The notes under the pieces are model-generated. The model was given only the letters and a program-made list of their open reading frames with translations, did not search any database and was not told where the DNA came from. Of a stretch of DNA of 64,000 nucleotides, positions 26,307 to 36,293 are shown one piece after another (the first letter of the stretch is position 1; each line of letters begins with the position of its first letter). Source of the DNA: an uncultured Eubacteriales bacterium (GTDB taxonomy: Bacteria > Bacillota > Clostridia > Lachnospirales > Lachnospiraceae); assembly GCA_900315305.1 (NCBI GenBank), contig OMYS01000011.1, positions 1 to 64,000 on the forward strand. Reading direction: 5' to 3'. The position numbers were made by a program, and so were the translations under genes.

Positions 26307-28944
26307 GCTGTTCCTCGATCTGCTGTTTCATCGCCTTGTACTTGGCGAGCTTGGTCCGCTCTTCCTCGACCTTTGCCTCAGGTGCCTTGCTGACGAACTT
26401 AGGATTATTCAGCATGCCGTTCGAGCGGGCAATTTCCTTGTCCATCTTTGCATTTTCGGCCTTCAGACGGGCAATTTCCTTCTCCTTGTCCACGAGCTCC
26501 TCGAGCGGGATATACGCGGTCGCGCGGCTCGTCACAACAGATACGGCGTCTTCACCGATTCCGGTCTTGTTATCCTGAACATGAATAACGGTTGCAAATA
26601 CCATTCGGTTCATATCACCGAGAGTCGACTGCAGGGTCCGGAAATCCTCCGTTCCCGCGGCGTCCTTGCCGACGATAAAGAGCTCTGTCCGCTTCTTGTT
26701 CGGAATGTTCATCTCCGTGCGGACATTTCGGATTCCCTTCACCAGCTCCATGTACTCGTTCATGAGTCTGACATCCTCCGGGAAATCGAGCTCATCCCTT
26801 CTGACCGGCCATTCGGCAGTCATGATCGTCTCCGCCTCCGGATAGAGCGTGCAGTAAATCTCCTCCGTGATGAACGGCATGAAGGGGTGAAGCAGCTTCA
26901 TCGACTGGCCGAGTACGTTCTTCAGCGTCCACAGAGCCGCGTTCTTTGACTTCGGATCTGCGTCCTCGCCGAATCTCAGCTTGGCGAGCTCGATGTACCA
27001 GTCGCAAAACTCATCCCAGAGGAAATCATGGATCTTCTGAACTGCAATTCCGAGCTCATAGTGGTCCATGTTCTCCGTGACTTCTCCTGTCACCGTATTG
27101 ATTCTCGAGAGAATCCAGCGGTCAGCCGGCGTGAAATCCGCCTTGTCCGGCTTCTCCACGTCTCCGTCCGGGAGATTCATCATAACAAACCGGCTCGCGT
27201 TCCAGATCTTGTTCGCGAAGTTCCGGCTCGCCTCGACCTGCTCCCAGTAGAAGCGCATGTCATTTCCCGGGGCATTGCCTGTCACAAGCGTGAGACGCAG
27301 TGCGTCCGCGCCGTACTTGTCGATTACCTCGAGCGGATCGATGCCGTTGCCGAGTGACTTCGACATCTTCCGGCCCTGGCTGTCGCGGACGAGTCCGTGG
27401 ATCAGCACGTGGTGGAACGGGACCTTGCCGGTCTGCTCGATTCCCGAGAAGACCATCCGGATGACCCAGAAGAAGATGATATCATAGCCGGTGACCAGCA
27501 CGTCTGTCGGATAGAAGTACTTGTACTCCGGCGTCTCCTTCGGCCAGCCGAGCGTGGAGAAAGGCCACAGTGCGGAGCTGAACCAGGTATCAAGCGTCTC
27601 CGGATCCTGTTCGAATTCTGTTCCGCCGCAGTCCGGGCAGGTGTCCGGCATTTCCTTCGCGACGATCATCTTCCCGCAGTGCTTGCAGTAGTACGCCGGA
27701 ATTCTGTGGCCCCACCACAGCTGACGGGAAATGCACCAGTCGTGGATATTCTCGAGCCAGTGCAGATAGATCTTGTTGAAGCGCTCCGGAACGAAGGTCA
27801 GCGACCCGTTCTTGACCGCCTCGATCGCCGGCTTTGCCATCTCGTCCATGCGGACGAACCACTGCTGCTTGATCATCGGCTCGACAGTCGTGCCGCAGCG
27901 GTCATGTGTTCCGACCGCGTGGCGGATCGGCTCGACGCGGACGAGCAGGCCCTGCTCCTTCAGCTCCTCGACCATGAGCTTTCTCGCCTCGTAGCGGTCC
28001 ATGCCCGCGTACTTTCCGCACTTGTCGTTCATCGTCGCGTCGTCGTTCAGGATATTGATCTCCTCGAGGTGATGGCGCTTGCCGACCTCGAAGTCGTTCG
28101 GATCGTGGGCCGGCGTAATCTTGACGCAGCCGGTTCCGAACTCCATGTCGACGTAATCATCGGCGATGACCGGAATCTCGCGGTCCGTGAGCGGAAGCTT
28201 CAGCATCTTTCCGACAATGTCCTTGTACCGCTCGTCCTTCGGGTTGACTGCGACGGCCGTATCGCCGAGCAGTGTCTCCGGTCTCGTCGTCGCGATCTCG
28301 ACGAACTTTCCTTCCTCTCCGACAATCGGATAGAGGATGTGCCAGAAATGACCGTCCTGATCAACGTGCTCGACCTCCGCGTCGGAAATGGTCGTCTGGC
28401 ACTTCGGGCACCAGTTGACGATCTTCGAGCCCTTGTAGATATATCCCTTCTTATAGAGATTCATGAAGGTCTCGAGAACCGCATCGGAGCATCCCTTGTC
28501 CATTGTGAAGCGCTCTCTGTCCCAGTCTGCGGAGGAGCCCATCTTGTGGAGCTGATTGATGATCCTTGTGCCGTATTCCTTTCTCCAGTCCCAGCAGTAC
28601 TCGAGGAATTTCTCGCGGCCGATCTTGTTCTTGTCGATGCCCTTCTCCCGCAGCGCATTCGTGACCTTGACCTCCGTCGCGATCGCGGCGTGGTCCGTTC
28701 CCGGCTGCCAGAGCGCCTCATAGCCCTGCATTCTCTTCCAGCGGATCAGGATATCCTGCAGCGTGTTGTCGAGCGCATGGCCCATGTGCAGCTGCCCCGT
28801 GATATTTGGAGGCGGCATGATGATGGTAAATGGTTTTTTATTTTTATTCACCTCTGCGTGGAAGTATCCGCCGTCCATCCATTTCTGATAAAGGCGGTCC
28901 TCCAGGCCCTTCGGATCGTATGTCTTCGCAAGTTCTTTCTTCAT
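26278..28944 (-). CDS. valS: Valyl-tRNA synthetase
   Basis: Charges tRNA-Val with valine; two tRNA-Val genes lie later in the window. The 888 residues show class I signatures: PPPNITGQLHMGHALDN (HIGH-type motif near 45) and GRKMSKSLGNG (KMSKS near 530), the CP1 editing domain between, the anticodon-binding domain and a C-terminal coiled coil (EKEIARLKAENAKMDKEIAR). Only 51 bases separate it from telA, leaving no room for the T-box leader that often controls valS in Firmicutes. Confidence 0.98.
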   Translation of the reverse strand: MKKELAKTYDPKGLEDRLYQKWMDGGYFHAEVNKNKKPFTIIMPPPNITGQLHMGHALDNTLQDILIRWKRMQGYEALWQPGTDHAAIATEVKVTNALREKGIDKNKIGREKFLEYCWDWRKEYGTRIINQLHKMGSSADWDRERFTMDKGCSDAVLETFMNLYKKGYIYKGSKIVNWCPKCQTTISDAEVEHVDQDGHFWHILYPIVGEEGKFVEIATTRPETLLGDTAVAVNPKDERYKDIVGKMLKLPLTDREIPVIADDYVDMEFGTGCVKITPAHDPNDFEVGKRHHLEEINILNDDATMNDKCGKYAGMDRYEARKLMVEELKEQGLLVRVEPIRHAVGTHDRCGTTVEPMIKQQWFVRMDEMAKPAIEAVKNGSLTFVPERFNKIYLHWLENIHDWCISRQLWWGHRIPAYYCKHCGKMIVAKEMPDTCPDCGGTEFEQDPETLDTWFSSALWPFSTLGWPKETPEYKYFYPTDVLVTGYDIIFFWVIRMVFSGIEQTGKVPFHHVLIHGLVRDSQGRKMSKSLGNGIDPLEVIDKYGADALRLTLVTGNAPGNDMRFYWEQVEASRNFANKIWNASRFVMMNLPDGDVEKPDKADFTPADRWILSRINTVTGEVTENMDHYELGIAVQKIHDFLWDEFCDWYIELAKLRFGEDADPKSKNAALWTLKNVLGQSMKLLHPFMPFITEEIYCTLYPEAETIMTAEWPVRRDELDFPEDVRLMNEYMELVKGIRNVRTEMNIPNKKRTELFIVGKDAAGTEDFRTLQSTLGDMNRMVFATVIHVQDNKTGIGEDAVSVVTSRATAYIPLEELVDKEKEIARLKAENAKMDKEIARSNGMLNNPKFVSKAPEAKVEEERTKLAKYKAMKQQIEEQLERYEKAGK

Positions 28945-28995
28945 AATCCTCCGACTGCTCCTGTTAACGTTTTGTAAAATGTCATGTTCTGTGTT

Positions 28996-30165
28996 TTACT
29001 GCTGATAGGACGGCTTGTCAAGAGCTCCCGACTGCATTGACAGCAATTTCTCCTTCAGCTGGTTCTCCATCTGCTGAAGCTCATTTTCCGCCTCGGCGCG
29101 CTTCTGCCGGCCCTCACTCTGGATCTTCGCGACCTCATCGAGTGTGGAAATGAGAGACTGGTTCGTCTCCTTCAGCGTCTCGATATCGACAACACCTCTC
29201 TCGGAGGCCTTCGCGGTCTCGATCGTCGTCTGCTTCAGCTTCGCCGCGTTCTGACGCAGCAGCTGGTTCGTCATGTTGTTGACCTCATTTTCCGCATGGG
29301 CCGCGACGAGAGAATCATTCAGGCCGAGAGCAAGGACCATCTGATTCTTCCAGAGCGGGATTGTGTTGACGATTGTGGACTGGATCTTCTCCACCATCAT
29401 CGTGTCATTGTTCTGGATCATGCGAATCTGGGGAGCCGTCTGCAGCGCAACCGCGCGCGTGAGCTCAAGGTCGTAGATCTTCTTTTCGAAGCGCGTGAGC
29501 TGGTCCTCGAGGTCCTTCGCGGCCTGCGCGTCCTCGGCGAGACCGGAGGCCTGCGCCTTTGCCTTCGCCGCAGGCAGATCGTTCAGTTTCACGTCGCTGA
29601 TCTTCTGCTTTCCGGCCGCGATGTACATGGTCAGCTGCTTGTAATATTCAAGGTTCGACGCATACATCTTATCCAGCATGTCGACGTCCTTCAGAAGCTT
29701 GATCTCCTGCTGCTGAAGTGCGCTTGACACCTTGTCGACATTGACCGAAGCGCGGTCATAGCCGGCCTTCAGCTCCTCAATCTTCCGGCTCTGCTTTCGG
29801 AAGAGGCCGAGGAACCCTCCCTTCTTCTCCTCCTCGTCCGGATTGAAGCTCTTCAGGTCGAGCATGACATCAGAAAGCATGCCGCCGACCTCACCGAGAT
29901 CCTTTGTCCGGACATTCTGAAGGACAGACTCGGAAAAGTCAGCCATCTTCTTCTGAACACCGCTGCCGTACCCGATCACGCCCTGCGTGTTCCGGATATC
30001 GATCTGCTTCGAAAAATCGAGGATCTGCTTTTTCTCCTCCTCCGTGAACGGAGTTCCGTCCAGGTTCATGAGCTGCTCCTGCTGCGGCTGCTCCGCTGCC
30101 ACAGGGGTCGGGGCCGGCTGTGCCGCAGCCGGTTCCGGCTCCGCTCCAAATACTAATTCTGCCAT
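28996..30165 (-). CDS. telA: TelA/KlaA-family protein (toxic-anion resistance family)
   Basis: The 389 residues match the family named for tellurite resistance: an Ala/Pro-rich start, then DFSESVLQNVRTKDLGEVGG, a long helical core, and the conserved QIRMIQNNDTMMVEKIQSTI with NTIPLWKNQMVLALGL. Biochemical function in Firmicutes is unsettled; homologues (YaaN) are linked to envelope stress. It follows xpaC, the usual partner, across a gap with a tandem duplication of the xpaC end. Start from ATG after AAGGAGGAACAGATT. Confidence 0.9.
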   Translation of the reverse strand: MAELVFGAEPEPAAAQPAPTPVAAEQPQQEQLMNLDGTPFTEEEKKQILDFSKQIDIRNTQGVIGYGSGVQKKMADFSESVLQNVRTKDLGEVGGMLSDVMLDLKSFNPDEEEKKGGFLGLFRKQSRKIEELKAGYDRASVNVDKVSSALQQQEIKLLKDVDMLDKMYASNLEYYKQLTMYIAAGKQKISDVKLNDLPAAKAKAQASGLAEDAQAAKDLEDQLTRFEKKIYDLELTRAVALQTAPQIRMIQNNDTMMVEKIQSTIVNTIPLWKNQMVLALGLNDSLVAAHAENEVNNMTNQLLRQNAAKLKQTTIETAKASERGVVDIETLKETNQSLISTLDEVAKIQSEGRQKRAEAENELQQMENQLKEKLLSMQSGALDKPSYQQ

Positions 30166-30247
30166 AATCTGTTCCTCCTTGATGAACGCCTGTCTTATTC
30201 TTCCCTTATATGAAGAGCGCGCACCTTTTCCGCTCTTCCCGGCTTTA

Positions 30248-30360
30248 TCAGTGCGCTGCCATCTGCTGCCTACGCCGCTCCGTCAGACTTCCTCAGTGCG
30301 CTGTCATCTGCTGCCTACGCCGCTCCGTCAGTCTTCCTCAGTGCGCTGCTATCTGATGCT
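30248..30360 (-). repeat. Tandem 45-bp repeat: duplicated 3' end of xpaC
   Basis: Units begin at 30248, 30293 and 30338 with a 45-base period. The third merges with the end of the xpaC gene, and each earlier unit contains a near copy of its last six codons plus TGA (encoding HQIAAH in the gene, QQMTAH in copies). The gap therefore arose by in-place duplication of the gene terminus. Confidence 0.85.
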
Positions 30361-31531
30361 CCGCCGCGTCCCTTCCGGCACGTCCGACCGCACTCAGATC
30401 ATCCTCAGTCAGGCCCTGCTGCTTCATCATCGTCTTCATGACGCTGATGTCGCTTGCAACATCGACCGCCGTGTCCGCAAAGAAGCTGTCCAGAAGGTTT
30501 TCATACGCGTCATTGATCGTACCGAGTGAATCCGCGATCTCCTTCTGAGACGTGACGATATTGTCTCCTCTGACCGGCTGATTCTCCATGTCGGCGTACG
30601 CCTTCACGAGCTTCACGCTGGTCGGCAGATAATATGTCATGAACATCGCAAGCTTCGGCGCGAGTTCCGGCCGCTTCTGCACCTCCTCGAGAATCTTCCG
30701 GATGACCTCCTCCATGCGAAGCACATTGCCGCGCACGCTCTCATCTCTGATCTTATCGTCTGCGCTGTCAAGCTCCGCAAGGAACGCATGTCCCTTGTCC
30801 AGCATGTCCCGGACCTCCGGAGCGATGGCACTCTCGGCCTGCTCCCGCGCGTACTGCTTCTTCTTCTCCTCCGTCTCTCTGCGGGCGAGCGTCTGATACT
30901 GCGCATAGAGCTCATCGGACGCGATGATGCACGTTCTGTTCTCATCGAAGTGGCCCTGCCGGATGGACCCGTCCGCAATCCAGTTCCCGAGCTCGCGGAC
31001 CGTCTCCTCCTCGCTGATTCCGACATTCTTTGCAATCTCGGAGACATTCATGTAGAGCCGCGGAAAGAGCATCCGCCGATACGCATTGTAGCGGTCGGTC
31101 CGCTTCGCCTTCCGGAAGCCCCAGAGGACCGCCATGACATTGCAGGCCGTAATCACGCCGGCAGTAATGGCCGTAGCCACCATAATGGAGCCCCCGTGAA
31201 ATGCTGCGAGCACCGCACCGATGGTCGTCAGCCCGAAAAGAAATGCACCCGCTGCCCCGATAACAGCGGCAATCTTCGGCCCGATCGAGCTTTTTTCGGG
31301 TGCAAAATAATCATTGATATTGAGGGCCGGCCTCCCTGCGTCCTGCCGCTCTTCATTTCCCGCAAAGCCCTCGGCGAAGCCGCGCACAGCGCCCTTTGCC
31401 CCGTCCGTCGCCGATTTCACGGCGCGGCCGACAGATTCTCCGAGGTCCTGAAAATTTTTGCTGTTTAGCGCGTCATCGACGAGGTCCGAGACCTTGTCGA
31501 GCGCGGAGGACAGATAATCCGTATCAGACAT
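30338..31531 (-). CDS. xpaC: XpaC-family membrane-associated protein
   Basis: Matches the family named for 5-bromo-4-chloroindolyl phosphate hydrolysis, usually beside telA; true activity is unknown. The chosen start is ATG 31531 (MSDTDYLSSALDK) with GAGAGG five bases upstream; a GTG two codons earlier is less likely. Of 397 residues, 1-80 are helical and soluble, two membrane segments lie near 85-135 (KIAAVIGAAGAFLFGLTTIG and the next), and the rest is a helical domain with FPRLYMNVSEIAKNVGIS and the Pro-rich PELAPKLAMFMTYYLPTSVK. The 3' end is tandemly duplicated downstream. Confidence 0.85.
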   Translation of the reverse strand: MSDTDYLSSALDKVSDLVDDALNSKNFQDLGESVGRAVKSATDGAKGAVRGFAEGFAGNEERQDAGRPALNINDYFAPEKSSIGPKIAAVIGAAGAFLFGLTTIGAVLAAFHGGSIMVATAITAGVITACNVMAVLWGFRKAKRTDRYNAYRRMLFPRLYMNVSEIAKNVGISEEETVRELGNWIADGSIRQGHFDENRTCIIASDELYAQYQTLARRETEEKKKQYAREQAESAIAPEVRDMLDKGHAFLAELDSADDKIRDESVRGNVLRMEEVIRKILEEVQKRPELAPKLAMFMTYYLPTSVKLVKAYADMENQPVRGDNIVTSQKEIADSLGTINDAYENLLDSFFADTAVDVASDISVMKTMMKQQGLTEDDLSAVGRAGRDAAEHQIAAH

Positions 31532-31545
31532 ACGCACCTCTCATG

Positions 31546-31899
31546 TTACGCAAGATTGAAAATGATAATCCCGGCAATGATGAGGATATTGCCGAGCACT
31601 TTTTTCTTCGTGATCGGCTCCCTGAAAAAGAGCCAGCTTAAAATGACAACCCAGACGTTCCCGAGCGTCTCCATCATGGACCCGCTCTTTACCTCGACGC
31701 CATGGCCGTAACCGACGACGCCGAGCAGCATGCCGGCGAACATCATTCCGTAGCCGATAATGACCTTCCAGTTGAGATACTGGGAGAGAACATTTTTGTG
31801 TTCCTCCATCGCGCTCTTCTTGAGCAGCATCTGCGCGAACGCCGCGATCGTGCAGGAAATGAGGAACATGAAAACCCATGGATTAAAACTACTTTGCAT
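31546..31899 (-). CDS. EamA/SMR-like half transporter, subunit B
   Basis: A 117-residue protein with four hydrophobic helices, the size of a small multidrug resistance or ArnE/F-type subunit. The C-terminal EPITKKKVLGNILIIAGIII is the EamA-type ending (EPxxxxxxxGxxLIxxGI). ATG 31899 has GGTG seven bases upstream; an ATG two codons earlier is also possible. It overlaps the end of subunit A by 11 bases, so the two should be made together and probably form a heterodimer. Substrate unknown. Confidence 0.78.
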   Translation of the reverse strand: MQSSFNPWVFMFLISCTIAAFAQMLLKKSAMEEHKNVLSQYLNWKVIIGYGMMFAGMLLGVVGYGHGVEVKSGSMMETLGNVWVVILSWLFFREPITKKKVLGNILIIAGIIIFNLA

Positions 31900-32302
31900 C
31901 AGCATTCACCAGCATAATTCCGACGAGAACGATCAGCACTCCGACGATGTTGAGCGGCTTTATGTGTTCTCCGAAGAGAAGCACGCTCCAAAGCATGGTC
32001 CAGCAGACCGCAAACGCCCTGTTTGCATACACGACAGACAGATCAAAATGCTTGATGATCTGCTGCCACAGGATCGCGTAGAGACCGAGGCAGCACAGCT
32101 CGAGGAAGAGCCATCCGAAGCCGGCCCAGGTGAGCCCGTGCAGGGTGTGCCCGAAGAGCTCAATCGTCCCCTTGTGCCCCGACGCGATCTTCGAGCAGAC
32201 GCTCGAACCCGTATAGACAATAACCGAAGCCTGAATCAGAATAATGGACAGAAATGTCAGCTTCTTTTTTTCCGGCTTCGCGGATTTTGTTTCCGCGTCC
32301 AA
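31889..32302 (-). CDS. EamA/SMR-like half transporter, subunit A
   Basis: About 137 residues from a TTG start at 32302 (LDAETKSAKPEKKK) behind GGAGGAAAGGA; the first in-frame ATG (32347) has no ribosome binding site. Four membrane segments are seen, with DLSVVYANRAFAVCWTMLWS and the EamA ending GEHIKPLNIVGVLIVLVGIM. Together with subunit B it resembles paired DMT transporters. It is divergent from the S1 gene. Confidence 0.75.
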   Translation of the reverse strand: MDAETKSAKPEKKKLTFLSIILIQASVIVYTGSSVCSKIASGHKGTIELFGHTLHGLTWAGFGWLFLELCCLGLYAILWQQIIKHFDLSVVYANRAFAVCWTMLWSVLLFGEHIKPLNIVGVLIVLVGIMLVNADAK

Positions 32303-32347
32303 TATACATTCCTTTCCTCCGTCAGAGCAGACGGATCTTCTTAGCAT

Positions 32348-32514
32348 ACTACGTTAGAATATACCATACTTTTATAAAAAAGAAAATTCCCTGCTCTCAC
32401 GTTTGGAAAATATGATACACTGAAAGAAATGCCGGAGTTACTGCGGATTTTCCGGACATGCATTTTATGTCCCGGGACGCACATCCGGCGCAATAAGGAG
32501 GGAAACCACATATA
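32348..32514. promoter_or_regulatory. Divergent gap between EamA pair and S1 gene
   Basis: Plus strand carries a TATGAT -10-like box near 32409 with a weak -35, then a leader with the hairpin GGACAT/ATGTCC (32454-32472) before the AAGGAGGG site of the S1 gene. The minus-strand promoter is unclear; TATATTC near 32355 is a candidate -10. No gene is seen. Confidence 0.4.
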
Positions 32515-33438
32515 ATGGCAGAAGAAAATGAAGTAAAAACAGAAACCATGGATGATTTCGCGAAGGAGCTCGATCACTCCATGCGTGAAATCCATGTCGG
32601 CGACATCATTGACGGAACCGTCACGGGCGTCACGGACAGTGAGGTCATGGTCGACCTTCAGTATTACGCGCCGGGCGTGATCCGCGCGCAGGATTACTCC
32701 GCGGATCCTCATTTTTCACTGAAGACGGACGTTCATCCGGGCGATGCGGTCAAGGCAACCGTTCTCCGCATGGACGACGGCAAGGGCAATCTCCTGCTCT
32801 CCCGCCGCGAGGCAATCGCAGATCTCGTCTGGGATGAGTTCAAGAAGATGATGGATGAGAAGACAGAGACAGAGCTCAAGGTCACAGAGGCTGTCAAGGC
32901 CGGTGTCGTCGGCTATCTGAATGGTGTCCGCGCATTTGTCCCGGCATCCCAGCTGTCCCTGTCCTATGTTGAGAACCTCGAGGACTTCGTCGGAAAGACG
33001 ATTCCGGTTCGCGTCATCACAGCCGACAAGGAAAATGACCGTCTGGTCGTCGGCTCTCGCGATCTGCTCCGCGAGAAGCGCGATGCCGAGAGAGCTGAGC
33101 GTATCTCCAACATCAAGCCGGGTCTCGTCACAGAGGGCACAGTCCAGTCGCTGCAGAGCTACGGCGCATTTGTCTCCCTCGGCGACGGTGTGGACGGTCT
33201 CGTTCATATCTCCCGAATCACAAATAAGAAGCGCCTGAAGCATCCGAAGGAAGTCCTCTCCGTCGGTGACAAGGTGAAGGTCAAGGTCATCGCTGTCAAG
33301 GACGGCAAGATCTCACTCTCCATGAAGGACCTGGAGGAGGATGAGGCAAAGCCGGTCGAGGAAGAGAAGGTCACGCTTCCGAAGAGCGAGGAGCTCACAA
33401 CAAACCTCGGCTCTCTGCTTAAGAACATCAAGCTGTAA
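32515..33438 (+). CDS. S1 RNA-binding-domain protein (short ribosomal protein S1 homologue)
   Basis: The 307 residues contain three S1 domains: about 27-97 (VGDIIDGTVTGVTDSEVMVD), 112-182 (less typical, GYLNGVRAFVPASQLSLSYV) and 196-272 (VTEGTVQSLQSYGAFVSLGD, VDGLVHISRI). An acidic linker and a short tail follow. Short Firmicutes S1 homologues help mRNA binding but differ from the six-domain E. coli S1. ATG 32515 follows AAGGAGGG with about 11-base spacing. It is a single-gene unit closed by a strong terminator. Confidence 0.9.
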   Translation: MAEENEVKTETMDDFAKELDHSMREIHVGDIIDGTVTGVTDSEVMVDLQYYAPGVIRAQDYSADPHFSLKTDVHPGDAVKATVLRMDDGKGNLLLSRREAIADLVWDEFKKMMDEKTETELKVTEAVKAGVVGYLNGVRAFVPASQLSLSYVENLEDFVGKTIPVRVITADKENDRLVVGSRDLLREKRDAERAERISNIKPGLVTEGTVQSLQSYGAFVSLGDGVDGLVHISRITNKKRLKHPKEVLSVGDKVKVKVIAVKDGKISLSMKDLEEDEAKPVEEEKVTLPKSEELTTNLGSLLKNIKL

Positions 33439-33454
33439 TGATAGCTGCATACAA

Positions 33455-33518
33455 GAACCGCCCCGTGCGGCAGTGTCAGTCGGATAAACCGACACTGTCC
33501 GCCGGGGCGGCTCTTTTT
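33455..33518 (+). terminator. Intrinsic terminator after the S1 gene
   Basis: Long GC-rich hairpin: ACCGCCCCG...CAGTGTC pairing with GACACTG...CGGGGCGGCT, followed by T5GTG. Confidence 0.92.
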
Positions 33519-33529
33519 GTGTTCTCAGA

Positions 33530-33572
33530 TACAAACAGGTCTCCCCGGAGCACGCAGCTTCAGGGAGACCTG
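33530..33572 (-). terminator. Intrinsic terminator after secA
   Basis: Minus strand stem CAGGTCTCCC / GGGAGACCTG with a 17-base loop, followed by TTTGT; about 30 bases past the secA stop. Confidence 0.75.
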
Positions 33573-33601
33573 CTTCACATCATTCTGTTTCGAAGACAGC
33601 T

Positions 33602-36217
33602 TCAGTCATCTTCATATCCCGGAAGCGGGGCTGAGCCCGGTCTTCCGTGGCAGTTCTTGTATTTCTTTCCGCTTCCGCACGGGCACGGATCGTTCGGATA
33701 AATCTTCTTGTGCTTCTTCGTGACCGGCTTCTTCACATTTTCTTCCTCGTCGCGGTTTGTGCTCATCTGTCTCGCGGCGGGCTCACGCTCAACCTTCTCC
33801 TGCAGTCTCACGTGGTAGAGAACGCGGAGCGTCTCCTCCTGGATTGCGTCTGTCATTTCCTCGAACATCTGGAAACCGATCATACGGTACTGGACCTTCG
33901 GGTCCTGCTGCGCGAAGCCGACAAGGCCAATGCCCTGACGGAGCTGCTCCATATCATCGATCTGGTTCATCCAGCGCGCGTCGATGACCTTCAGGAGAAC
34001 GACACGCTCGAGCTCACGCATGCGGTCCTCACCCGGGAAAACCTCCTCGAACTCGGCCTCCTTCGCCTCGTAGAGCTTGCCGGCCTCCTCCTTCAGCGCC
34101 TGCTTCAGCGCGTCGCGGTTCTTCATGCCGGCGACCGCTTCCTTCGTGACCGTTTTGACCGGGATGATCGGCTGCAGCGCCTGGTTCAGAGAATCAAGAT
34201 CGAACTCCTCCGCCGACTGGTCCTCGCCGATCGTCGTGTCGACCTTCCGGTCGACGACAGCCGCCATCATGCCGAAGATATAGTCGCGCATGTTCTCGCC
34301 GTCGAGCACCTTCCGTCTCTGCGCGTAAATGATCTCACGCTGGTCGTTGTTGACCTGGTCGTACTCAAGAAGATTCTTTCTGATACCGAAGTTGTTGCTC
34401 TCGATCTTCTTCTGCGCCTTCTCGATCGCGGAGCTCAGCATCTTGTGCTCGATCTGCTCGCCCTCCGGGACACCGAGCGCCTCAAAGGTCTTGATCAACT
34501 TCTCAGAGCCGAACAGACGCATGAGATCATCCTCCAGGGAAATGTAGAACCTGGACTCGCCCGGATCTCCCTGACGGCCTGCACGGCCGCGCAGCTGATT
34601 ATCGATACGTCTCGACTCGTGGCGCTCCGTGCCGATGATCTTGAGGCCGCCGGCCGCTCTCGCCTCGTCGTCAAGCTTGATATCCGTACCACGGCCGGCC
34701 ATGTTCGTCGCGATGGTGACGGCGCCCGCGCGGCCCGCCTGTGCGATGATCTCAGCTTCCTTCTCGTGGAACTTCGCATTGAGGACGTTGTGTTCGATGC
34801 CCTCGCGGCTCAGCATTCTCGAAATATGCTCGGATACGTCGATCGTGATTGTACCGACAAGGACCGGCTGACGCTTTGCGTGCGCCTCCTTGACGGCCTC
34901 GACGACCGCGTGGTATTTCTCCTTCTTCGTCTTGAAGACGGCATCGTTGTAATCGATACGGGCGATCGGCTTGTTCGTCGGGATCGTGACGACATCCATT
35001 CCGTAGATATCACGGAACTCCTGCTCCTCGGTCGCCGCCGTACCGGTCATACCGCATTTCTTGTCGAACTTGTTGAAGAAGTTCTGGAACGTGATGGTCG
35101 CGAGCGTCTTTGACTCCTGCTTGACCTTGACGTGCTCCTTCGCCTCGATGGCCTGATGAAGGCCGTCCGAGTAGCGGCGGCCCGGCATGATACGGCCCGT
35201 GAAATCGTCGACGATGAGGACCTGATCGTCCTTGACGACGTAGTCCTGGTCCTTGTGCATCAGATAGTTTGCGCGGAGCGCGAGATCGATGCCGTGCTGA
35301 ATCTCCAGGTTGTTCGCATCGGACAGGTTGTCGATGTGGAAGAATTCCTCCGCCTTCTTGACGCCCTGCTCTGTCAGCGTGACGATCTTATCCTTCTCAT
35401 TGACGATGAAATCACCTGTCTCCTTGATTTCCTCGCCCATGATGGCAGTCATCTTCGTCATCTCGCCGGAGGCCTCGCCCTGCTGCAGCTGCTTTGCGAG
35501 AATGTCGCAGACCTCGTAGATCTTCGTGGATTTTCCGCTCTGTCCGGAAATGATAAGCGGCGTGCGCGCCTCATCGATCAGGACCGAGTCGACCTCATCG
35601 ATGATGCAGTAGTGCAGGCCGCGCTGTACGAGCTGCTCCTTGTAAATGACCATGTTGTCACGGAGATAATCGAAGCCGAGCTCGTTGTTTGTGATATAAG
35701 TAATGTCGCAGTTATAGGCTGCGCGGCGCTCATCCGGCTTCATGCCCTGCAGGACACAGCCGACTGTGAGACCCAGGAAGCGGTGGACACCGCCCATCCA
35801 CTCGGCATCGCGGTGTGCCAGGTAATCGTTGACGGTGACAACGCAGACGCCCTTGCCTTCCAGCGCGTTCAGATAAGCGGGGAGTGTACAGACGAGCGTC
35901 TTGCCTTCGCCTGTCCTCATTTCCGCGATACGGCCCTGATGAAGGATCACACCGCCGAGCAGCTGCACATGGAAATGCTCCATGCCGAGCACGCGTCTTG
36001 CTGCCTCTCTGACGACCGCGTAGGCCTCCGGAAGGAGATCGTCGAGCGTCTCGCCCTCCGCGAGACGCTTCTTGAATTCCGGAGTCTTGGCCTTCAGCTC
36101 ATCGTCACTCAGAGCTACCATCTCGTCGCGGTAGGACTCTATCTTCTGTACAATCGGCTTGATCCGCTTCAGCTCGTGATCGCTGTGCGTGCCGAAAACT
36201 TTCGAAAATACGCTCAT
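33602..36217 (-). CDS. secA: Preprotein translocase ATPase SecA
   Basis: ATP-driven motor that pushes proteins through SecYEG. From [20 protein letters not shown] at 36217 (GGGAG seven bases upstream) it has 871 residues; an upstream ATG at 36274 is rejected. Motifs: [20 protein letters not shown] (Walker A), [19 protein letters not shown] (Walker B), GTDIKLDD and the [20 protein letters not shown] helicase motif VI. The C-terminal zinc motif [13 protein letters not shown] binds SecB or ribosome. Length is normal. Confidence 0.98.
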   Translation of the reverse strand: MSVFSKVFGTHSDHELKRIKPIVQKIESYRDEMVALSDDELKAKTPEFKKRLAEGETLDDLLPEAYAVVREAARRVLGMEHFHVQLLGGVILHQGRIAEMRTGEGKTLVCTLPAYLNALEGKGVCVVTVNDYLAHRDAEWMGGVHRFLGLTVGCVLQGMKPDERRAAYNCDITYITNNELGFDYLRDNMVIYKEQLVQRGLHYCIIDEVDSVLIDEARTPLIISGQSGKSTKIYEVCDILAKQLQQGEASGEMTKMTAIMGEEIKETGDFIVNEKDKIVTLTEQGVKKAEEFFHIDNLSDANNLEIQHGIDLALRANYLMHKDQDYVVKDDQVLIVDDFTGRIMPGRRYSDGLHQAIEAKEHVKVKQESKTLATITFQNFFNKFDKKCGMTGTAATEEQEFRDIYGMDVVTIPTNKPIARIDYNDAVFKTKKEKYHAVVEAVKEAHAKRQPVLVGTITIDVSEHISRMLSREGIEHNVLNAKFHEKEAEIIAQAGRAGAVTIATNMAGRGTDIKLDDEARAAGGLKIIGTERHESRRIDNQLRGRAGRQGDPGESRFYISLEDDLMRLFGSEKLIKTFEALGVPEGEQIEHKMLSSAIEKAQKKIESNNFGIRKNLLEYDQVNNDQREIIYAQRRKVLDGENMRDYIFGMMAAVVDRKVDTTIGEDQSAEEFDLDSLNQALQPIIPVKTVTKEAVAGMKNRDALKQALKEEAGKLYEAKEAEFEEVFPGEDRMRELERVVLLKVIDARWMNQIDDMEQLRQGIGLVGFAQQDPKVQYRMIGFQMFEEMTDAIQEETLRVLYHVRLQEKVEREPAARQMSTNRDEEENVKKPVTKKHKKIYPNDPCPCGSGKKYKNCHGRPGSAPLPGYEDD

Positions 36218-36264
36218 GAAAATTCTCCCAACTGCTCTTTTCCTGATTAAAGCTAAACATAGGT

Positions 36265-36293
36265 ATAATAACACGCGCGAAAAGACAAAACAA
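36265..36293 (-). promoter_or_regulatory. Predicted secA promoter, nested in the hpf terminator
   Basis: Minus strand -35 TTGTTT (36293-36288), 17-base spacer, -10 TATTAT (36270-36265). The -35 is the U-tract of the preceding terminator. Confidence 0.65.

Noticed and set aside
27397-28977. Plus-strand frame of 526 codons over valS
   Set aside because: Antisense to a certain gene, produced by GC-rich codon bias; Leu/Arg/Asp-rich without domains.
28945-28995. T-box in front of valS
   Set aside because: Only 51 bases separate telA and valS, too short for the element.
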